The notes under the pieces are model-generated. The model was not told the DNA's origin. It ran no database searches and was given only the letters and a program-made list of their open reading frames with translations. The position numbers and the translations under genes were made by a program. Positions 26,816 through 34,880 of a stretch of DNA of 64,000 nucleotides are shown here, in pieces. The number at the start of each line of letters is the position of its first letter. Position 1 is the stretch's first letter. Origin of the DNA: Formosimonas limnophila (lineage in GTDB: Bacteria > Pseudomonadota > Gammaproteobacteria > Burkholderiales > Burkholderiaceae); assembly GCF_014652675.1 (NCBI RefSeq), contig NZ_BMZG01000004.1:124833-188832 (forward strand), in the 5' to 3' direction.

Positions 26816-28170
26816 GCCGATGGTCTTTTTTTCAAAGCCAATCCATCCGTCAACATTTGATGTACCTTGTGATGGTGATTTTGGCTGTGTTTGGCAGCCT
26901 GAGTGTCGCTTTTTTGCTGTGGGGGTTGCGTCATGAAATGCAAGAGACCCTAGATGCCAATTTAGTGGTTTATGCCAATCACTTGAGTGCCCTGAGCCAA
27001 GACAGACAGCTGACGGGGGTATTGCACACGCGTTTACACTCTGAAGAGGGTTATGAAAACAGCATGGCCATTCAGATATGGAATGCTCAAGGTGAGTTGG
27101 TGCTTCGCTCGGAGCGAATACCCGAGCAAATAGTCGCACTTGGACAAGAAGGATTTTCGGATGTGCAACTGTCTGGAGAAGACTGGCGCAGTTACGCATC
27201 GCGCAATGCACATACTGGATATTGGATTATAGTGGCTCGCTCTCGCACTTTGTCAAACCATATGATTAATGAGATTTTAATTAGTTGGTTGATTCCCATG
27301 CTGGCTGGCTTTTTGATTTTGCTCTTATTGTTATGGTACTTCATTCGAGAAAGTTTACGACCTTTAAATGACTTAAGTCAAAACATTGCAGAACGCTCAC
27401 CCGAGCGATTAGAACCAGTGTCTTTGAAAGGGGCCCCCCTAGAAGTACGCCCCATGATTGTATCGCTCAATCGGCTCATGAGTTCTCTAGAGGACTCTTT
27501 AAATAAAGAACGTGATTTTACTGCCAATGCCGCACATGAGTTAAGAACCCCCTTAGCCATCATTGATACCTTGGTTCAGACTGCATTAAAAGCACCAAGC
27601 CCAAGCATTTTACACAAAATTAAAAATGCAGTGAATGGTGCTAAAGTTCAAATAGAACAACTACTAACTTTGGCTAGACTGGATGCAAATATGCATCTCA
27701 CACAGCCACAGCGCATCGATGTGTATGAAGTCGCACAAAAAGTCTGTACAGACTTGTTAAACATTTATCATGAACAAGGCACTATTGACTTAAAACTTTA
27801 TGGACATCCTCATGCTTGGATTCAAAGCGAGGCCAATATGATTTATATTTTACTCAAAAATATTATTGAAAATGCCATTAAGTACACTCCCCGCGATGGG
27901 AAAATTTGCGTCTACATTGACAACGAACCCCACGTTCGTGTGACCATCATAGACACGGGTGTGGGCATTTCAGCCGAACACTTAAAATCAATTACTGACA
28001 GGTTTTATCGTGTGACCCACCAAGACAATGGGTTTGGTTTGGGCATGTCGATCGTGCAGCGTATTTGCCAACTAAATGATGCGCAACTCGTGATTGAAAA
28101 TAGAGCCTTGTCAGAGCACGACACCCAAGGACTTCGTGTTGCAGTGACTTTTAGAACCCATATTCAATAG
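26812..28170 (+). CDS. Sensor histidine kinase
   Basis: A 452-residue QseC-like membrane kinase. Two helices (about 17-39 and 158-178) flank a periplasmic domain of some 115 residues. A linker follows, then HisKA with H242 in AAHELRTPLA, and an ATPase domain with NIIENAIKYTP, DTGVGIS and GFGLGMSIV. It partners the response regulator whose stop it overlaps. The periplasmic domain would sense an external cue, possibly the product of the cluster (inference). Confidence 0.93.
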   Translation: MSRWSFFQSQSIRQHLMYLVMVILAVFGSLSVAFLLWGLRHEMQETLDANLVVYANHLSALSQDRQLTGVLHTRLHSEEGYENSMAIQIWNAQGELVLRSERIPEQIVALGQEGFSDVQLSGEDWRSYASRNAHTGYWIIVARSRTLSNHMINEILISWLIPMLAGFLILLLLLWYFIRESLRPLNDLSQNIAERSPERLEPVSLKGAPLEVRPMIVSLNRLMSSLEDSLNKERDFTANAAHELRTPLAIIDTLVQTALKAPSPSILHKIKNAVNGAKVQIEQLLTLARLDANMHLTQPQRIDVYEVAQKVCTDLLNIYHEQGTIDLKLYGHPHAWIQSEANMIYILLKNIIENAIKYTPRDGKICVYIDNEPHVRVTIIDTGVGISAEHLKSITDRFYRVTHQDNGFGLGMSIVQRICQLNDAQLVIENRALSEHDTQGLRVAVTFRTHIQ

Positions 28171-28178
28171 GAGCACTT

Positions 28179-29039
28179 ATGAACAACATCATTTACTCAG
28201 ACGGCCACTTAACCACCAACGAAACCATCACGCAAATTAAACATCATCTCAAAAACTCAGGATGGGTGCTTTTACGTGATTTTGAGATGAGTGTTGAACG
28301 GTTTTCTGCTTTGATGAAACAATTGTGCACACGTTTAACCTTTGACCCAGCGCGTGAATACATGAGTGGCCAAACTCAAAAAGTGGATGCAGGCACACTA
28401 CCTGTTGGCCTACACAATGAAAATGGCAATACACCTTTCCCTCCCCACGTGGTTGCCTTCTATTCGAGACGCGCGGCAAGACGGGGCTCACAAACAACCG
28501 TATGCGATGGTACTGCGATTTTAGAAGATTTACCCCCTGATATACGAGAGCTATTGTCCATGCCTGTTCTGGTAAGTCGTCACCTACCAGAACAGCGTTG
28601 GAAAACCTATGTGCTCAACGAACACCCCAAGCTCGAACATATTGAGCAAGTAACACGCGCACATTTAGATGATTTGATTCAGGCCAATACGCGCCAAAGC
28701 TACGTATGGCATGATGATGGCACTATTTATTACAACCTCAAAATCCATGCAATTGATCAAAGCATCTTCTCAGGCAAATCGGCATTTATCAATTCTATTT
28801 TAGGGCCTTCGTACAATTATGAACCGCCTGTGTTTACACTGGCAAATGATCAAGTTATTGACGATGCATTGAAATCGACTCTGCATGAAATCGGCGAACG
28901 GCACACAATTGAGGTCGATTGGCATGATGAGGACGTGGTCATTATTGACAACACCCGAGTTTTGCATGGCAGACGCGCTATTTTAGATGCAGATAGACGC
29001 GAATTGCATATTGGCATGGGGTTTGTTACTGCTGCCTAA
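28179..29039 (+). CDS. TauD/TfdA-type Fe(II)/2-oxoglutarate oxygenase
   Basis: A 286-residue dioxygenase. The iron triad is visible as H79-x-E81 in GLHNENG and H263 in NTRVLHGRRA. The arginine pair in DADRRELH (about 274-275) should bind 2-oxoglutarate. The HxE rather than HxD form recalls clavaminate-synthase-like enzymes, which hydroxylate or desaturate amino-acid-derived substrates in natural-product pathways. It is eight bases after the kinase gene with AGGAG before the ATG, and it closes the cluster. The substrate is unknown. Confidence 0.88.
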   Translation: MNNIIYSDGHLTTNETITQIKHHLKNSGWVLLRDFEMSVERFSALMKQLCTRLTFDPAREYMSGQTQKVDAGTLPVGLHNENGNTPFPPHVVAFYSRRAARRGSQTTVCDGTAILEDLPPDIRELLSMPVLVSRHLPEQRWKTYVLNEHPKLEHIEQVTRAHLDDLIQANTRQSYVWHDDGTIYYNLKIHAIDQSIFSGKSAFINSILGPSYNYEPPVFTLANDQVIDDALKSTLHEIGERHTIEVDWHDEDVVIIDNTRVLHGRRAILDADRRELHIGMGFVTAA

Positions 29040-29145
29040 GTTTTAAGAAATCGCAGCAATACAAAGCCGCCCGCTGGGGTAAGTTGTTAGAAAAAAACAA
29101 TAAGCTACATGGGTATTCAGCTACAAACAGATAAAAGTAAAGCAC

Positions 29146-29187
29146 AACGAAAACACCAATGGATATTCCATTGGTGTTTTCGTTTAT
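29146..29187. terminator. Long hairpin after the oxygenase gene
   Basis: Perfect 17-base arms at 29146-29162 and 29168-29184, including an internal TTTT on the 3' arm and a short T stretch after it. It closes the six-gene cluster and lies just before the IS fragment. Confidence 0.65.
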
Positions 29188-29197
29188 GAGGTGGCGT

Positions 29198-29860
29198 TGA
29201 TCTGCCCTCATTTCAACGGACAGTTTAAGCAGCAATTTTAGCTGCTGGGGATTCAAATTTTACAGGACTATGGTATCCCAATTTTGAATGTTTGCGTTTG
29301 AGGTTGTAATAGGCCTCAATAAACCAGAAGATTTCACGTCTGGCGTGCTCCATTGACTCAAAAGCAATGCGATAGACATGTTCGACCTTGAGCGTATGGA
29401 AGAAGCTCTCACAGGCGGCATTGTCGTAACAATTGCCTTTCCCGCTTATACTGCATTTCAAGCCATAGGCTTTAATCAATCGCTGATAGGCGTGCGAGCA
29501 GTATTGGCTGCCACGGTCGGTATGCACAATCACCCCTGATGGGTAGCCCCGTTTGAACAGCGCCGCCTTGAGTGCATCACAGACCAGTCGAGCATTGATG
29601 CGCTCACCAAATGTCCAACCAATGACCTTGCGTGAGTACAAATCAACCACCACTGCCAAATACAGCCATTGCTGCTTCACCCGAATGTACGTGATGTCAG
29701 CCACCCATTTGGTATTCTGTGCATCGGCTTCAAAGCATTGGTTGAGCAAGTTAGGCGCTGTGGGTAGGTTATGCTTACTGTCGGTCGTATGCTTGAACTT
29801 GCGTTTTTGAATACCTTGTAAGCCAAGCGCTTCATGCGACGGCGTACCAGTTCGAGTGAT
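29198..29860 (-). mobile_element. Truncated IS3-family insertion sequence
   Basis: The right end is probably at 29198, where TGATCTGCCCTCATTTCAACGG has the look of an IS3-family terminal repeat. The fragment carries only the C-terminal part of the transposase. No matching inverted repeat occurs on the other side, and the sequence changes to an unrelated frame near 29860, so the left half with orfA is missing. The copy is not autonomous. Confidence 0.75.
29225..29855 (-). pseudogene. IS3-family transposase OrfB, frameshifted and 5'-truncated
   Basis: The open part encodes the rve/DDE integrase core: KWVADITYIRV (first Asp), HTDRGSQYCS (second Asp), and NAACESFFHTLKVEH (Glu), ending in the usual YN.KR.HS.LGY.SP segment. 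In this frame the conserved text begins at LGLQGIQKRKFK. The preceding homology (LVRRRMKRL) is in another frame, consistent with loss of one base in a G/C run near 29823. Further upstream a stop and the junction at about 29860 end the similarity. Confidence 0.85.
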
Positions 29861-29862
29861 TA

Positions 29863-30447
29863 TTGAGTAGTGCTGCATTTTCAAGCACCGTTGTATCAGA
29901 GACATTTAGCAAAAGTATGTTTGGTGAGCTGGACGCGCAGCAATTGCTTGATGACATACAAGCCAGTATTGAGCTTGTGCAAAACGGCAATATGAAAGAT
30001 TTAGAAGCCATGCTGGTTGGGCAAGCGAAGGCCTTGCAAACGATGTTTGTCAGCATGGCAAATCGGGCGAACAACCAACAATACTTGAAACAGTTCACAA
30101 CCTACATGAACTTAGCACTTAAAGCGCAGACGCAAAGCCGTGCCACGATACAAGCATTGGTGGAGTTGAAATACCCGCGACAAGTCATAGTGACTCAACA
30201 AGCGAATATCGCCAATGGACACCAGCAAGTGAATAATAGTGCAGCCGCGAGTGGTCAATTTTCAGAGCAGTACGCGTACATGCACGCGGGAAAAAATCAA
30301 AGTGAGACAAACAAAGTATTGGAATCAAACCATGACAACACCAAAGATACCAAAAATCAACCGCAACGGCTGGACAGTCGCACGACGAAAACGGCAATCT
30401 CAAGCCATACACCGTTGGAAACCGTGGCAGCAGTCAACAGGGGCTAA
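29863..30447 (+). CDS. Conserved hypothetical protein, first gene of an overlapping pair
   Basis: The open frame gives about 194 residues and starts right at the IS junction, so the N terminus is uncertain; ATG 29917 is an internal alternative. Central stretches such as LEAMLVGQAKALQTMF, ALKAQTQSRATIQAL and the later VTQQANIANGHQQVNN look like a conserved hypothetical family I remember from proteobacterial accessory regions. The function is unknown. The last 39 codons overlap the next gene in a different frame. It may be 5'-truncated by the IS. Confidence 0.55.
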   Translation: MSSAAFSSTVVSETFSKSMFGELDAQQLLDDIQASIELVQNGNMKDLEAMLVGQAKALQTMFVSMANRANNQQYLKQFTTYMNLALKAQTQSRATIQALVELKYPRQVIVTQQANIANGHQQVNNSAAASGQFSEQYAYMHAGKNQSETNKVLESNHDNTKDTKNQPQRLDSRTTKTAISSHTPLETVAAVNRG

Positions 30448-30583
30448 GACAGAGGAGGGCAAGGCCACTGTGTCACGTAACGCCTATAAGGGTGGAGTTT
30501 GGATAAAGTTGAAAGCATTACGCAGAGAAACTCGCGCATTATTGCGTGAGCAGCGTGATATGTTGGATAAACTCAAGCAATAA
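30332..30583 (+). CDS. Small basic protein, STG-KT motif, overlapping the previous gene
   Basis: An 83-residue protein beginning at ATG 30332 inside the preceding gene and read one base out of frame with it for 116 bases. It carries HRWKPWQQSTGAKTEEGKA and then NAYKGGVWIKLKALRRETR, resembling short proteins with an STGP(R/K)T-EGKA core and a basic helix. Such proteins occur next to the family of the previous gene. The function is unknown. Confidence 0.5.
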   Translation: MTTPKIPKINRNGWTVARRKRQSQAIHRWKPWQQSTGAKTEEGKATVSRNAYKGGVWIKLKALRRETRALLREQRDMLDKLKQ

Positions 30584-30774
30584 AGAGAAAGGTACTTGGA
30601 TGGAACTTGCTTCACCTGTGGGGCTGAGACTGGCAATAAGTCTCTTGTGTTGGAATTTTTAAAAGTGGGTTTATACGATAGTGTTGTTCATAAAGATGCG
30701 GTTTTGCTAAGCCATTTCATTAAACTGTTCAGGGGTTTGTTCAGGGGGTGGAGATATTTAACGAGAAAACAAAA

Positions 30775-30813
30775 AAGGCCTTACAGTGTAAAAGCTGTAA
30801 GGCCTTGATTTTA
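30775..30813. terminator. Hairpin terminator next to tRNA-Pro
   Basis: Perfect 12-base arms at 30775-30786 and 30795-30806 with an A-run before and a T-rich stretch after. On the minus strand it would terminate tRNA-Pro; on the plus strand it would terminate the overlapping pair. Bases 30584-30774 hold no convincing gene. Confidence 0.75.
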
Positions 30814-30814
30814 T

Positions 30815-30892
<78 letters not shown>

Positions 30893-30979
30893 GAAGCGAC
30901 ATTATAGCGGTTTTTTTGGATAAAGCAAACCAGATGGCTTTATAATCACGGCTAAATAGTGGAACAAAAAGGCACAACC

Positions 30980-31759
30980 ATGAGTATCAATCGACGCAAG
31001 CGAATTTTAATCAGCAATGATGATGGCTATCATGCTGCGGGTATTTTGGCGTTGTACGAGGCATTGCGTGATTTGGGTGATGTGACGGTGATGGCACCTG
31101 AGCAGAATTGCTCTGGGGCATCTAATTCGTTGACGTTAGCGAAACCTTTGACGGTGCGTCAGAGCAGCAATGGTTTTTATGTAGTGAACGGTACGCCGAC
31201 AGATTGTGTGCATTTGGCGAGTACGGGCTTTTTTGATGATTTGCCTGATTTGGTGGTGTCTGGGATTAATAACGGTCAGAATATGGGCGACGATACGCTG
31301 TATTCTGGCACTGTGGCGGCGGCGACTGAGGGGTTTTTGTCAGGCGTTCCATCGTTGGCTTTTTCACAAGTTGATCGTGGCTGGGGCAATGTTGAGGATG
31401 CAGCATTGGTGGCGCGCTCGTTTGTGAAAATGTTTTTAGAGCGAGATATTCGCACACCATTGCTATGGAATATTAACGTCCCTAATTTGCCTTTGAGCAA
31501 AATGACCAGCGTAGAAGTGACACGTTTGGGACGTCGCCATGCGGCAGAACCCGTTCATGTGGTGGTTAATCCGCGAGGTGAGACGCAGTATTGGATTGGT
31601 GCTGCTGGGGCTGTTAAGGATGGTGAGGAAGGTACTGATTTTCATGCGACAGCCATGGGCAGGGTGTCGGTGACACCGTTGCAGCTGGATTTAACGGGGC
31701 ATGAGGCTTTGGCTGAGACTGCCGCTGCCTTGGCTGGTTTTCAATTGACGACAGGCTGA
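30980..31759 (+). CDS. surE: 5'/3'-nucleotidase SurE
   Basis: A 259-residue metal-dependent phosphatase acting on nucleoside monophosphates, often needed for stationary-phase survival. The metal site is ISNDDG (D14, D15), with a conserved serine in [11 protein letters not shown] and asparagine in [15 protein letters not shown] 30980 follows AAGG. The downstream pcm gene starts four bases after the stop, the usual surE-pcm pairing. Confidence 0.96.
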   Translation: MSINRRKRILISNDDGYHAAGILALYEALRDLGDVTVMAPEQNCSGASNSLTLAKPLTVRQSSNGFYVVNGTPTDCVHLASTGFFDDLPDLVVSGINNGQNMGDDTLYSGTVAAATEGFLSGVPSLAFSQVDRGWGNVEDAALVARSFVKMFLERDIRTPLLWNINVPNLPLSKMTSVEVTRLGRRHAAEPVHVVVNPRGETQYWIGAAGAVKDGEEGTDFHATAMGRVSVTPLQLDLTGHEALAETAAALAGFQLTTG

Positions 31760-31763
31760 TGAA

Positions 31764-32603
31764 GTGAAAAAGCGCGCGTTTGAACCGACCAGTGAAGTAC
31801 AGCGTGCGTGGAACCGCGCCGCTGATGAGCGCGCGCGCGCGCCATCTGCGTCACTGTCGTTCGCGCCGAAGCAAGTCGATTTGCTGTATCCTTTAATGAA
31901 AGCGGATACCCTGCGCAATACGTCGAGCGATTGGCGAGCGCATCCTGAAATTTTTGTGAAAGCGCGTTCACGCATGGTGACTGCGTTGATGCAGCAGGGC
32001 ATATCGGATGAGGTGGTGCTCTCGGCGATGTCGCGTGTGCCGCGCCATGTGTTTGTCGATGAGGCTTTTTATCTGAGGGCGTATGACGATGATGCGCTGC
32101 CGATTGGTCATGGACAGACGATTTCTCATCCTTCGACTGTGGCGAGAATGATTTCGCTGATGCGCGCTGCGGGTTCATTGCGCCATGTGCTGGAGATTGG
32201 CACGGGTTGTGGTTATCAGGCGGCAGTTTTGGCGATGTGCGCGGAGCAGGTCTATACAATCGAGCGCGTCGCGCCATTGTATGATTCGGCCTGTGTCAAC
32301 CTTGGACAAATGGCCAGTGTTTTACAAAAAGGTGCTGCGCCCGTGCATGTGAAGTATGGAGATGGTATGCTGGGCTGGCCTGACGCAGCGCCGTTTGATG
32401 GCATTATTTTGGCGGCGGCGGGATTGAGCGTGCCGCAGGTTTTACTTGAGCAGTTGTCCATTGGAGGGGTGCTGGTTGCGCCTGTGGGTGAACGGGTGCA
32501 GCGATTGGAACGCATCACGCGCTTGTCGACTAACGAATGGTGCAGAGAAGTGTTGGATGCTGTGAATTTTGTACCTTTGCTCGGCGGTGTGACGCAAGGG
32601 TGA
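31764..32603 (+). CDS. pcm: Protein-L-isoaspartate O-methyltransferase
   Basis: A 279-residue repair enzyme that methylates isoaspartyl residues using SAM. Conserved stretches are GQTISHPSTVARM, the SAM-binding LEIGTGCGYQAAVLA, and PFDGIILAAA. The start is GTG 31764, four bases after the surE stop, suggesting coupled translation. A roughly 60-residue N-terminal extension rich in Arg and Ala precedes the catalytic domain, as is often seen in Burkholderiales. The nlpD gene follows. Confidence 0.93.
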   Translation: MKKRAFEPTSEVQRAWNRAADERARAPSASLSFAPKQVDLLYPLMKADTLRNTSSDWRAHPEIFVKARSRMVTALMQQGISDEVVLSAMSRVPRHVFVDEAFYLRAYDDDALPIGHGQTISHPSTVARMISLMRAAGSLRHVLEIGTGCGYQAAVLAMCAEQVYTIERVAPLYDSACVNLGQMASVLQKGAAPVHVKYGDGMLGWPDAAPFDGIILAAAGLSVPQVLLEQLSIGGVLVAPVGERVQRLERITRLSTNEWCREVLDAVNFVPLLGGVTQG

Positions 32604-32623
32604 ATTGTATAGGGAGGTTTGAT

Positions 32624-33385
32624 ATGTTTGGATTCAATAAAGTTTTCACTAAAAAGCTGGCAGCAGCATTGCTCATCGGTAGTATATCATTACTGACTGC
32701 TTGCGGTACGGGCGGCGCTGGCAGCGGTTCCTCAACCAGCCGAAAGGCTGATGCAAACGGAATGTACCGCGTTAAGTCTGGTGATACGTTGGTCCTCATT
32801 GCCCGTGCGAATGGGGTGGACTACACAGACATCATGCGCTGGAATAACTTGACCAATCCCAATCTCATTGAAGTGGGTTGGCGTCTGCGTGTTCGCCCTA
32901 ATGCGAGTGTGGCCAGCACGACGAATACGGCCAATACAAGTGGTGGTGTGGCCCGTACGCGTGTGAACACTAACTCTGACCGCGATTTTGGTGTGAATCC
33001 CAATACGAGCAATAACATCAACTGGGGCTGGCCAACTGCTGGTGCTGTTTTGGTGAAATACGATGGCTCTGCGAGTAAAGGCTTGGTTTTTGATGGTGTG
33101 GCAGGCGACCCCGTCTTCTCTGTGGCTGATGGGCAGGTGACTTACGCTGGCAACAGTTTGCGTGGCTATGGCAATATGGTGGTTGTTAAACACTCCGAAA
33201 CATGGAGCACTGTTTATGCCAATAATTCGGCCCTCCAAGTGAAAGTAGGGGACGATGTACGCAAAGGTCAGACTATTGCCAGAATGGGGGATACGGATGC
33301 TCAGCGTGTTCAGTTATACTTCGAGACACGTTTGAATGCCAAGCCAGTTGATCCGCTCAAAGTATTACCTGCGCGAGTGCCGTAA
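32624..33385 (+). CDS. nlpD: NlpD-like murein hydrolase activator lipoprotein
   Basis: A 253-residue lipoprotein (lipobox LTAC) with a LysM domain (YRVKSGDTLVLIARANGV) and a C-terminal LytM/M23-like domain. The M23 zinc residues look degenerate: the usual HxH near the end is replaced by LYFETR. That is typical of NlpD/EnvC proteins, which activate amidases at the septum rather than cut peptidoglycan themselves. AGGGAGG precedes ATG 32624. It sits in the standard surE-pcm-nlpD-rlmD order. Confidence 0.9.
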   Translation: MFGFNKVFTKKLAAALLIGSISLLTACGTGGAGSGSSTSRKADANGMYRVKSGDTLVLIARANGVDYTDIMRWNNLTNPNLIEVGWRLRVRPNASVASTTNTANTSGGVARTRVNTNSDRDFGVNPNTSNNINWGWPTAGAVLVKYDGSASKGLVFDGVAGDPVFSVADGQVTYAGNSLRGYGNMVVVKHSETWSTVYANNSALQVKVGDDVRKGQTIARMGDTDAQRVQLYFETRLNAKPVDPLKVLPARVP

Positions 33386-33483
33386 TCTCATCATGACTGG
33401 GGGGCGGACGCAGTTTCGCCCTATTTTTTTGAATCACTTTCACCATTAACCACTGAAAACTTTTATTAACGAAAGAATGTCTC

Positions 33484-34848
33484 ATGGCCCGTCGCCGTAA
33501 CCGCGAATCATCTGCACGAACCTCCAAAATTTTTCCCATCATTGATTACACCATAGAGTCTTTGGATATGGAGGGGCGTGGTATTGCGCGGGGTGAGGAT
33601 GGTAAGGTGGTTTTTGTGACAGGGGCTTTGCCTTTTGAAAAAGTGCGTGCTGAGGTTGTGCGTGAGAAGTCCAGCTACAATCAAGCCCGCACCATCGCAG
33701 TTCTCAAGTCATCGGCTGACCGTGTTGTGCCCAAGTGCCAATCATTTGATATCTGTGGTGGTTGTGCGATGCAGCACATGGATGGGCGTGCGCAGGTTTC
33801 TGCTAAACAGCGTGTGCTTGAGGATAATCTACAGCGCATTGGTCAAGTCAAACCCGATACTATTTTGCGTCCGATTGCGGGGCCGACGTGGGGTTATCGT
33901 TATCGTGCTCGATTGTCGGTGCGCAATGTTCACAAAAAAAATAAAGTATTGGTAGGCTTCCGTGAAAAAGGTGGCGCGTATGTGGCCGATATGGAAGCAT
34001 GTGAAGTCCTGCCCAAGCATGTATCAGATTTGCTCATGCCTTTGCGTGAGCTGGTTGGTCAAACGAGCTTGATTGAAAAAATTCCACAAATCGAAGTGGC
34101 TGTTGGTCAGTCGCGGACAGTGCTGGTGTTTCGCAATATGGATGCTCTGACTGCTGACGATGAGCAACTGTTCCGAGCGTTTGGTGATGCACATGGTGTA
34201 GATATTTGGTTGCAGCCCAAAGGCCCCGAGACGGTGTATGCCTTCCATCCGACCAGTGAAAACTTATACTACGACATGCCTGATTTCAACATCCGCATGC
34301 CTTATCGCCCGACGGACTTCACTCAGGTGAATTTCCACATCAATCGCGTATTGGTCTCGCGCGCGGTTCGTTTATTGGAGGTGGCGCCTGATGAGCGCGT
34401 TGGTGATTTTTTCTGTGGTTTGGGCAACTTTACATTACCGCTGGCGACGGTGGCGTCGCATGTGATTGGCATTGAAGGCTCCACTCAGCTGACTACGCGA
34501 GCCTTGGAAAACGCTGTGGTCAATGGTGTGGATGATAAAACCGAATTCTTCTGCCGAAATTTATTTGAAGTGACCGCCGATGATCTTCGTGGTTTGGGGC
34601 GATTGGACAAGTATTTGGTTGATCCGCCGCGCGATGGCGCGGATGCGCTTTGTTTGGCATTGGCCCAGTTGGAACGAGGTGAGAAGCCCACGCGGATTGT
34701 TTATGTCTCGTGCAATCCATCAACGCTCGCGCGTGATGCCAACACACTCGTCAATCAAGCAGGCTATCGCCTCTCCAGCGCGGGTGTCGTGAATATGTTT
34801 CCGCACACGGCGCATGTCGAATCTATGGCTGTGTTTGATTTGATTTAA
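33484..34848 (+). CDS. rlmD: 23S rRNA (uracil-1939-C5)-methyltransferase
   Basis: A 454-residue SAM-dependent RNA methyltransferase of the RlmD/RumA family. An N-terminal TRAM domain (IESLDMEGRGIARGEDGKVVF) precedes the iron-sulfur cysteines in CQSFDICGGC. The SAM loop is DFFCGLGNFTLPLA, and the catalytic cysteine lies in VSCNPSTLARD. Its length and the position after nlpD fit the family. Confidence 0.95.
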   Translation: MARRRNRESSARTSKIFPIIDYTIESLDMEGRGIARGEDGKVVFVTGALPFEKVRAEVVREKSSYNQARTIAVLKSSADRVVPKCQSFDICGGCAMQHMDGRAQVSAKQRVLEDNLQRIGQVKPDTILRPIAGPTWGYRYRARLSVRNVHKKNKVLVGFREKGGAYVADMEACEVLPKHVSDLLMPLRELVGQTSLIEKIPQIEVAVGQSRTVLVFRNMDALTADDEQLFRAFGDAHGVDIWLQPKGPETVYAFHPTSENLYYDMPDFNIRMPYRPTDFTQVNFHINRVLVSRAVRLLEVAPDERVGDFFCGLGNFTLPLATVASHVIGIEGSTQLTTRALENAVVNGVDDKTEFFCRNLFEVTADDLRGLGRLDKYLVDPPRDGADALCLALAQLERGEKPTRIVYVSCNPSTLARDANTLVNQAGYRLSSAGVVNMFPHTAHVESMAVFDLI

Positions 34849-34880
34849 TATCGGCAAAAATCAAAAAAGGGGGGATTGCA

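Noticed and set aside
30596..30808. 70-codon frame between the overlapping pair and tRNA-Pro
   Set aside because: It runs into the terminator hairpin, lacks a ribosome site and has no recognisable family.
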